From: Trichobilharzia regenti | Taxonomy: Eukaryota; Platyhelminthes; Trematoda; Strigeidida; Schistosomatidae | Reading direction: 5' to 3' | NCBI GenBank assembly: GCA_944472135.2 | Contig: OX235263.1 | Span: 88,754,721 to 88,818,720 of the forward strand | DNA length: 64,000 nucleotides | In this document: piece after piece, positions 57,165 through 64,000 of the stretch | Numbering within the stretch: position 1 is the first letter of the stretch | Layout: each line of letters begins with the position of its first letter | The notes under the pieces: model-generated | Database searches by the model: none | Told to the model about the DNA's origin: nothing | What the model saw: only the letters and a program-made list of their open reading frames with translations | Program-made: the position numbers and the translations under genes

Positions 57165-57392
57165 GTATGTTGACGGTTCCGTGATAGAATGCTCACAACT
57201 ACCCGTATTGTCCAGATTTTTATTCCAGACCGGCGTACCCCTTAAACTCACTTAATCGGTAGAGAGATGGGAAACAGGAAGGGTTGGGTGTAAAGATAAC
57301 CACCGCTTGTGAAACTTAAGAGCTCATGCTCAAAACTCTAAATTGCAGTCAGAACGCAAAGGAATAAGAAAACTTTGGAATGTTACAGTTTT
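57165..57392 (+). mobile_element. SINE-D copy, degenerate
   Basis: Head 'gtatgttgacggttccgtga', weak box B, body 'gggttgggtgtaaagataac', tail 'gaacgcaaaggaataagaaaa'. Assigned mainly by order of parts. Confidence 0.5.
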
Positions 57393-57414
57393 TTTCCTTC
57401 ACGTTCCCGCCAAG

Positions 57415-57620
57415 TCATATCTGACATCAATCTATCAGTCGAGTGGAAAGTGAATAGGGCTTAGGCACTGTGGTGACATGGTGGAGATAGTATGAGGGGG
57501 AGATGTAAACCTACAAGCAATCGTAGAGCCAGATGAAGAGGACCACAGAGGACAGCATGCAACAGAGGTGTACTTTTGAAGCCTTATATTCCATTTGGAA
57601 CCAAGGGAATAATAATTACA
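57415..57620 (+). mobile_element. RTE LINE 3' tail fragment
   Basis: 'gtggtgacatggtggagatag' to the tail 'gaagccttatattccatttggaacc' in parts, then (AAT)-like end. Confidence 0.65.
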
Positions 57621-57639
57621 TAATAAATCTCTCATCAGC

Positions 57640-57835
57640 ATATTTATGAGACTTTTATGTGACAGGTATATGTTGCGAATTCTTTCAAATTGATATACAA
57701 ACAGGCTAGTTCAAACTTCTTGAAGTTTGAAGAGGCCATTGCTGTCAGACGACTAAAACCTGATTTATACACATGTAAAGAGAAGCTTTCTACCTTAGTA
57801 ATTCATCTTTCAACTTTAATTGATTACGTCATCTT
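57640..57835 (+). mobile_element. PLE endonuclease C-terminal remnant
   Basis: The frame near 57725-57800 reads KFEEAIAVRRLKPDLYTCKE, the last conserved part of the PLE GIY-YIG domain. Confidence 0.6.
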
Positions 57836-57989
57836 TTTTATAAGACGTACGTGTTGACTTCTTTTCACTCTTACCTAGTTGCGTAGTCATTTTATTAAAA
57901 GTTATGCATCATTACTGAAAACTGTAAAACGCAGCATGGTTATCTTGTTCTATCTTCGGTGTGTTCAACAGCACACCCATGTTTCCATC

Positions 57990-58430
57990 TGAGATTGAAA
58001 TTCATCCCTTAGGTTCCGCGTAGAACATAGGGGCTTCAACAACACATCTCCACTTTCCTCTATTTTCTGCATTCCTATTTAGTCGGCCCAACAACTGCCC
58101 ATAATCTCTCATCTCAACCCCCGAAACATAAGATCTCTCGCATGTCTTTCTGTGTTGACGCACTTGTCGTTTCTTTTGGGATTCCACTCGACAGATGGCC
58201 TGGCGAGTGAAGCAATTCGACGGCCTCCTAAGTGTATGCCCCCCCACAATCCATCTTCATTTGCTTCTACATATTTTTTGAACAATAGTCTCTTGGTTAG
58301 TTTGTTCCCAGAGATTTGTTTCTTGCTAATTGCTTCTGGATGGCTGCCATGTAAGATCTTCAGCATGCAACCACAGAAGTGGGCAGCTGTTGAAAAAAAT
58401 GCGCTTTCATCACGCGTTCACCCAGTTTCT
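57990..58430 (-). mobile_element. RTE LINE 3' fragment
   Basis: Minus strand: tail 'aggttccgcgtagaacatagg' at 58010, then WGGIHLGGRRIASLARPSVE-type C-terminal text and SKKQISGNKLTKRLLFKKY. Truncated at about 58430. Confidence 0.7.
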
Positions 58431-58499
58431 TACCCATAATATAGACCCAAATTAACTCTTTTTTATTTAATTCATTCTTAGATTTTCCTGTCAATTGAT

Positions 58500-58868
58500 T
58501 GAACAGAAGTGCTCTGTATCCGGTTGACATATCTGTTGGCTTCTTGTGCAGATGCTTCAACGACGTCTGGGCATGTAATTAGAAGTTAATTGGTGTATGG
58601 TGACTAGCAATGGAATCCAGGACAACACGGATTTCGTCCTTTGATTGCCACTCGTCTGCCAGCTGTATGTATCTGAATCCCTCAGTGATTCAGTGATGAT
58701 GTCTTCCACCGAAGTTCGAACCCAGTACCCATAGTTTCAAACGCCAGCTGAAGCATTATCCACTAGATCACTTGGACCACGAGAGCCACCTCATTCTTGT
58801 GCAACAAGTCATATTAATTATTTAACTGAATTTTAGATTTTTCCATCGACTGATTGGACCGAAGTGCT
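58500..58868 (-). mobile_element. Sm-alpha SINE, minus full copy
   Basis: Minus strand: 3' body (58500-58600), hammerhead region at about 58610-58685 ('aaaggacgaaat' kept, core and stem I altered), box B (gggttcgaacttcgg) and box A at 58735-58790, leader to 58868. Confidence 0.8.
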
Positions 58869-58985
58869 CGGTCTCGGTGGGAACATCATCCCTGACTCAC
58901 TGTGGAATGCAGGGATATTCAGCTGACTGACGAGTCCTGGATTCCACTGCTAGTCCACCATCCCCCAATTAACCATATTTATTTT
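58869..58985 (+). mobile_element. Sm-alpha SINE, plus partial copy
   Basis: From 'gtctcggtgggaacatcatcc' through a hammerhead that lost stem II and III ('tattcagctgactgacgag' directly followed by 'tcctggattccactgctag'). Head-to-head with 58500-58868. Confidence 0.75.
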
Positions 58986-59199
58986 GATTGTTCGTGCTGT
59001 AAGCAGTTAAGTAGAGACTAACCAATGTATTGTGATGGCTTTAATTTTCCAAATTCATTCAAGAGATTTAGTACATGAAAATTGCTGAATTGGTTTGTCT
59101 TACCACATTCAAGACATTAGTTGATTGAAAACAAGAATTGAGGAGTTAGATTTTCAATGGAAACACCATTATTTGAGTAGATTTAAATGGCAACCTCAA

Positions 59200-60450
59200 A
59201 TGATGATTATCTTGTACAGTGATGTGTCTCCTAACCTCAGTAGGCTAGTAGTGTTAATATATGTGTAAAATTTGGGCACTTTGGTAGTAAGTAATTTCAT
59301 ATTAGTTTGTTTATTAGATGTATCACACAGTGGAGTGACAGTATTATTCACTGGATGACGTTTCGAACACAATTCATTATTGTTCATAATCATTACATCT
59401 TCAATTATAATCACACGACTTCGAAGCTTGAGTTTTACAGTTTTCTTTGTTCTCTCCTAGTGGTCGTCGTATCTGTGGTAGTAGAATTTTCCAGATATCT
59501 GGGTGGACAGGTGTTGAATCATTCCTATTACAGGCACGTATTTTCAGTTGATTCGATAAATAAAGCTTCTGTTATCAATCTCTTCTTCCACCCTGTTAGT
59601 TGCATTAGATTTTAAAACTGTCATCTTATCCCATCCAGGCTATTTGTATGATTGTGTGTAATTGCATGTGTTGTGGTGCTGTAAAGCTGAACTATTCTGT
59701 AGATTTCTTATCTTATTATTGGGGTCAACTAATCTAGATTTCGCTGCTAAGCTTTTATGCCCGGCTAGTTAGACTGCCCCTGTTCTACTTGTTTGACCGA
59801 TGTACTTGACCTGACAATCATTGCAGACAGTGTATAAGATAAACTAAACTGCTCTGTTTTAAAGGCTCCACAGGAATGATCCTTTAATCGACAAAGCTTG
59901 TTTCTAATTGAGTTTGTAGTTGGTTTGAATCCCAGGCACTTTTATTCCTGCCTTGTTAAGAATTCTGCGTAAGGATTCCGAGGTTCCTTCATTGTATGGA
60001 AGCACTACTGATGATATAGATTCCTTATTGTTGGTCTTGTCATTATCTTGCGCATGTTTGACATGCATGTCGTCATAATTATAATAATTATTATTATCAC
60101 TATCACTACTACCATTATTTGCTTTATCTTTACATTTCCTTACATATTTCCTGACTAATTTATCAAGGTAATTATTAAGCTTCAAGGCTTCTCTTATGTG
60201 TCTCACTTCCTGTCTTAGATTTTCCTTGGTACTGTTTAGCTTTTGTGCTCTGTCACCTAAACATTTCACCAATCTTATTTTCACTGACATAGGGTGGGAT
60301 GACTCGGAATCCAAATATCTGTCTGAATGTGTGTTTTTCCTATAAACCCACTAGTGTGTTTAACTTCCCATCCTCTTTCCTTTTTTACACCGCAATCTAA
60401 CATTGGAAGCTCCCCTTCCAGACCTTCCAATTCTTGAGTGAATGGAATTG
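59200..60450 (-). mobile_element. PLE-2, best-preserved copy of the 3' half
   Basis: Minus strand. An open ORF (60314-59904), then the connector NKLCRLKDHSC near 59880, then a GIY-YIG core CNDCQVKYIGQTSRTG at 59825-59770 and the decayed remainder. The end near 59200-59420 is probably the 3' UTR/pLTR. RT palm is absent. Confidence 0.8.
59904..60314 (-). CDS. PLE-2 RT C-terminus and linker, open fragment
   Basis: 136 codons on the minus strand. SHPMSVKIRLVKCLGDRAQK is the RT thumb, LRQEVRHIREALKLNNYLDK a helical stretch, LVRKYVRKCKDKANNGSSDS a basic then Asn/Ser linker with an internal (AAT)-type codon run, and SSVVLPYNEGTSESLRRILN the motif before the endonuclease. It stops just short of the GIY-YIG part. 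It is one segment of a mobile element, with no start of its own, so unlikely to be a gene. Confidence 0.65.
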   Translation of the reverse strand: MDSESSHPMSVKIRLVKCLGDRAQKLNSTKENLRQEVRHIREALKLNNYLDKLVRKYVRKCKDKANNGSSDSDNNNYYNYDDMHVKHAQDNDKTNNKESISSVVLPYNEGTSESLRRILNKAGIKVPGIQTNYKLN

Positions 60451-60514
60451 CCTCCACCTTTGAGTTAATGTATTCAGCGCCTACCTCTCACCCATCACCC
60501 AATCAATAATCAAC

Positions 60515-60785
60515 AGACCGAGCACTTCGGTCCAATCAATCGACGGGAAAATCAAAAAAAATCCAATTCAATAATTAATATGACCCGTTGCACAAGAGGT
60601 GGCTCTCGTGGCCCAAGTGGTCTAGTGGATAACGCTTTGGCGTTTGAAACTATGGGTACTGGGTTCGAGCCTCGGTGGGAACATCATTCACTGAGAAATG
60701 CAGGTACATCCAGATGACGAGTCGCGAATAGGACGAAATGCGCATCCTGGATTCCACTGCTAGCCACCATCCACCAATTGTAAAT
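60515..60785 (+). mobile_element. Sm-alpha SINE copy
   Basis: Head 'gtggcccaagtggtctagtgg', box B 'gggttcgagcc', hammerhead 60712-60765: stem I ATCCAG/CTGGAT perfect, 'gaataggacgaaat' kept, but core position C3 is A (ATGACGA for CUGACGA), so it should not cleave. A piece of the preceding unit's 3' body lies at 60515-60585. Confidence 0.85.
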
Positions 60786-61895
60786 CAATAGAGCCATTTG
60801 ACATAGATACACAGACGATAGCTAAGGTAGGAAATAGCAGCAGGACCTAGATAAACGTAACATTAGGATAGAAAACTGGGTCACTGTTGGTTAAGCCTTT
60901 TTTTTGTTCGCTGTCTGCACAAAAATAAATATACATACGTAAGACAAACTTCCCTCCTCTCCAAAAATATATAGAGTCCCACTTTATCTGTTCTACTACT
61001 ATATACTGTCTATCCAAATCTCACCAACATAAGTATTAAGTGAATATTTAACTTTTTTTAATGTAGAAATACTCATCTTTTTTTCATTTCACACATATTG
61101 TGTGCATTTAATGGGTGTACGACACGAAGAGGAAGAATGGTAGACATTAAACATGTTCCCCTGATGAAGATGATGATATTATGATAGAGTGGGCCTGAAA
61201 AAATCTATTCAAAAAAAACACATCACTGGTAAATCGATTGAACAACAACACAATGATCTGGATAATAATAATGACAAATAATGGTAATCCCTGCGTCCAG
61301 GGTGGTGAGGTGTGCGCAAACCTATGGACAGGCAAAATTTCGAATTATCGCAAACATTGGTGTATTTCTCTAAATATTGACCATCTATCTGTGTGTCTAT
61401 CTATCCATCTACTACAACCTGTCTATCCGCCCTTTAATCCACCAATCAGATTATTTTATGTGTGTTAATAAACCTGTCTGTGTTAGACATACACAAATAC
61501 GCACTAGCGTGTGTGCATATGTGTGCGCATGCGTGCGTACGTGAGTGCGTACGTAAAGGAACCTGTGAATGGTTATTATATAGACGTTGATTATAGACGC
61601 AGAGAGATGAAGAAAAAAAGCCACAGAGAACACAAAATGGAAAATATACATATATAACTCAGAATTATTGTTTAACAAAAGGATGAATAGTTTTTAAAAA
61701 TTACGCCTGATAGATAGATAGGTAGATATAAGTGAATTATTATCAATCTTGTGACAACCATAACAACAAGCAGTCTCGGTGGAAGGAATAACAGCAACAG
61801 AGAACTTATTGAAGCTGTGTAGCAGCCGCCATTATCTTTCGTGGATTGTTTAAAACAAAACAAAAAAAACTACTTTTCGGATATTTATTTTACAG
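60786..61895. other. Upstream interval of the right-end gene
   Basis: No repeat or gene recognised; AT-rich, with alternating ACGT-type purine-pyrimidine stretches near 61505-61560. May hold promoter sequence, but no element can be pointed to. A good splice-acceptor-like sequence, tttattttacag, ends at 61895. Confidence 0.4.
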
Positions 61896-62005
61896 TATTC
61901 CGATTAACTCTCTGAAGTAAAAGCACATTCTTCTCCATTATTGAAGCATAAAACGATTATACAAGTGTGTGTTTTTTTAAAAAAAAAATTGATTCAATTA
62001 CTCCT

Positions 62006-63089
62006 ATGAATACATTATTTCCATATCCTTTAAGAATTCCATCTTTTACGGACTTCTATGATCATATTATGTCGTCTCAACAAAATGCCAGCATGTCTTC
62101 ACCGTGTTCTTCATCTCCTTCGATATTATTATCAACTTCAGGGGCATTGTTGAATACTGCTAATACAAGTAATACTACTACTACCGTCAGCCCTTTTATC
62201 CCTACACCAACGCCAACATCTACAACAAACCTACCTAGTCCATATAATCTTGCTGTGGAAATATTCAACTCTTTAGCTTTACATCAACACCAACAACACC
62301 AACATCAACACCCCCAACAACTGTCTATTGATGAAAAGACTTTGAGTAAACTTCATACTCAATCATCATCATCATCATTAACCCCATCACCAACGACATT
62401 ACAGAATTTATCTCTTCAACTGTTAAATATGACTAATTCTACGTTGAATACAATTCAGAGTAGTGGTGGTAGTAGTAGTAGTAGTAATAATGATCTTTCG
62501 AGTTATCCTATGCATCATTTACGGTCTAATGCTCATTGGAATAATAAACATACTACTGCTAATAATAACAATATTAATAATAATAATAATATAGTGACCT
62601 TCCTTTATTATCCTCGTCGTCTCCATCTTCTTCGACAATATCGACAGAGACATCCTCGACGTCATTAGCATCAACAACGACTACATGCCAACATTCTAGA
62701 GTTGCATGCAATCGAATTGAGGATTTATCAACTTTACAACAAGATAATAATAATAATACCATTTTAAATACTTATGAAAGTTTAGCCTCATGGTCGTCTG
62801 CCCTGTCCACTGCTTCACCAAGTGCTGTTGCTGCCTTTCAACATGCTTTAGGCCAATTGGCTTTACTCGGCTTATCATCTCCTTCACCGACGAATAATGA
62901 TCGTATGGAATTGAATACTACGCCATGTTCTAGTGAATCAATGCATAATTCATCCAGGGAACAAACCAATTATAAATTATTGAGAAACAGTAATAATCAT
63001 AATAATAATCTTAATAAACATTTTAAAGGTCAAGACTGTGATTTCCCAACATCTATGCATAATTCATCAGTTGTAAATCAAGCAACAAT
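62006..63089 (+). CDS. Low-complexity Ser/Asn/Gln-rich protein, 5' coding exon
   Basis: About 360 codons. Start chosen at the first ATG (62006, MNTLFPYPLR); an in-frame stop lies at 61949. Non-repetitive parts are PSFTDFYDHIMSSQQNA, NLAVEIFNSLAL, LQNLSLQLLNMTNS and, in the second part, SALSTASPSAVAAFQHALGQ then LALLGLSSPSP. Between them are Thr/Pro, His-Gln, Ser and Asn runs. The frame changes once at about 62590, in an (AAT)n run: 62006-62590 is one frame, 62590-63089 the next, and the downstream codons resume the same Ser/Thr/Asn style. The exon ends at AAT followed by GTAAGT (donor at 63090), so a real spliced gene is likely. No domain is visible. Composition suits the disordered N-terminus of a transcription regulator, but that is a guess. 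Confidence 0.7.
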
Positions 63090-63694
63090 GTAAGTTTTTA
63101 TTCTATCATCTATCAAGTTTTCACCTTATTTGTGGAGTATTAATTACACACGAGAGTGAATACATAAATGCATAAGATGTGTGCTGGGGGGGGGTGGTGA
63201 CGGCAAAAGACAATCGATTAGGTGGTAGTCAAGTGAAGCTACCTCGATTGAAATGGCTTGGATGGTGGACACTATTTGTTAAGCATGATGAGTCACTGCC
63301 ACCTTGAAGACTAACAAGGTTAGCCAATATATTCTCGGGTTAGAAAAGAGTTAGGTGTTGCCATGAAGTTGTCGATTGTTGGCTTCTGCAAGTCATGCTG
63401 GCATAAGTTGGTAAGAATCAAATAGCTAGAGGCTATTTGGCGGTTGTTGCCTAGAATCATTCCTCATTGGCCTAGATCCACACTCTTCAAGATCAATGTT
63501 ACCATTCTTTTTTTCCCGTGCATTTATGCTTTTTTGGTTGATTTGTATTTGAGTCGTTTATTTTTCCGGTTTTCTCTACGTATGTGAGTGTGTGTGCTAT
63601 ATGGAGTGTGGCAACCAGGACTGCCAAACTTCTGTGCAAAGTTCTATGTTGAGCTTTAGTTAGTTAGCTGGATATGAGATTCGTTTAATTTACT
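63090..63694 (+). other. Intron start, no other feature
   Basis: Begins GTAAGT after the coding exon. Contains a G-run near 63185-63197. The intron runs past the window end. Confidence 0.6.
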
Positions 63695-63937
63695 TCTGCG
63701 TCGGTGGAACAGTGGTTAGGACGCTCGCTGACCATGCACATGGTCCGGGGTTCGATCCTCGGCCACAGACGCACTCCTTTTTCACCTCGCTAAGCTAGAA
63801 ATAATGGTGGTAAAGAGGAGAGGTTGGGCATGAGGCTAGCAGCAACCACATCCTGTAAAATAAACACTGCTACAGAAACTTCAAGCCACTAGCTTGAAGC
63901 CCTATGTTCCACTGGGGAACGTAAAGGAAAGCAAAAA
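63695..63937 (+). mobile_element. SINE-D, complete young copy in the intron
   Basis: Flanked by an exact 23-base direct repeat (63672-63694 and 63938-63960), which defines both ends and length 243 bp. Head 'tctgcgtcggtggaacagtg', box B 'ggggttcgatcctcgg', RTE-like 5' module 'gggcatgaggctagcagc', and 3' end 'ccctatgttccactgggg' then 'aacgtaaaggaaagcaaaaa'. Same sense as the host gene. Confidence 0.95.
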
Positions 63938-64000
63938 ATATGAGATTCGTTTAATTTACTCCTGTTTTAATGTATATAGCAAACTTGTTCAGAGTTTATA

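Noticed and set aside
61967..62005. Upstream extension of the right-end coding exon beginning with a GTG codon
   Set aside because: GTG is not a normal eukaryotic start; the stretch is T- and A-run sequence, and the first ATG is at 62006.
63705..63775. True tRNA gene from the box A/box B pattern
   Set aside because: No complete cloverleaf or anticodon arm; it is the head of a SINE with a long body and target duplications. The same holds for the other B-box hits.

Overview
The window looks like nuclear DNA of a trematode flatworm, most likely a Schistosoma-type blood fluke. It is AT-rich and packed with decayed retroelements. The combination is typical of schistosomes: RTE-clade LINEs (SR2-like), many Penelope-like elements (PLEs) with GIY-YIG endonucleases, a Merlin DNA transposon, and tRNA-headed SINEs carrying hammerhead ribozymes (the Sm-alpha family and a second family here called HHR-SINE). 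There is no prokaryotic gene organisation, no real tRNA or rRNA gene and no CRISPR. I cannot name the species.

Layout. 1-6 kb: PLE and RTE fragments, SINEs and CA/GT microsatellites, including a 716-bp PLE insertion with inverted ends. 6.56-9.67 kb: a nearly full-length RTE whose single ORF has in-frame stops and late frameshifts. 9.7-12.2 kb: PLE, Sm-alpha and RTE remnants. 13.5-19.1 kb: one PLE copy split by two RTE insertions, the second of which holds a solo LTR. 20-22 kb: PLE reverse transcriptase and SINEs. 22.15-30.45 kb: three tandem units of about 2.77 kb whose junctions are chimeric SINEs. 30.5-35.4 kb: a 276-bp duplication, a PLE, HHR-SINEs and RTE tails. 37.03-38.14 kb: a Merlin copy with terminal inverted repeats. 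38.9-42.5 kb: PLE-2, Sm-alpha and a PLE with a YMDD reverse transcriptase. 43-48 kb: RTE tails, another LINE and a 63-bp-arm hairpin. 48.5-51.4 kb: a PLE interrupted by an RTE. 52-60.8 kb: RTE fragments, SINEs with two intact hammerheads on opposite strands, and a PLE-2.

The only host-gene candidate is at the right end: a low-complexity Ser/Asn/Gln/Thr-rich coding exon (62006-63089) that ends at a consensus splice donor and is followed by an intron holding a recent SINE insertion.

How the parts relate: the RTE 3' ends and one SINE family (SINE-D) share a terminal hairpin and tail, so the RTE probably mobilised the SINE. The hammerhead SINEs are probably tied to PLEs, by analogy with known PLE hammerheads. 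Family labels PLE-1/2/3 and SINE-C/D are local to this annotation. Fragment ends are approximate unless a target-site duplication is given.
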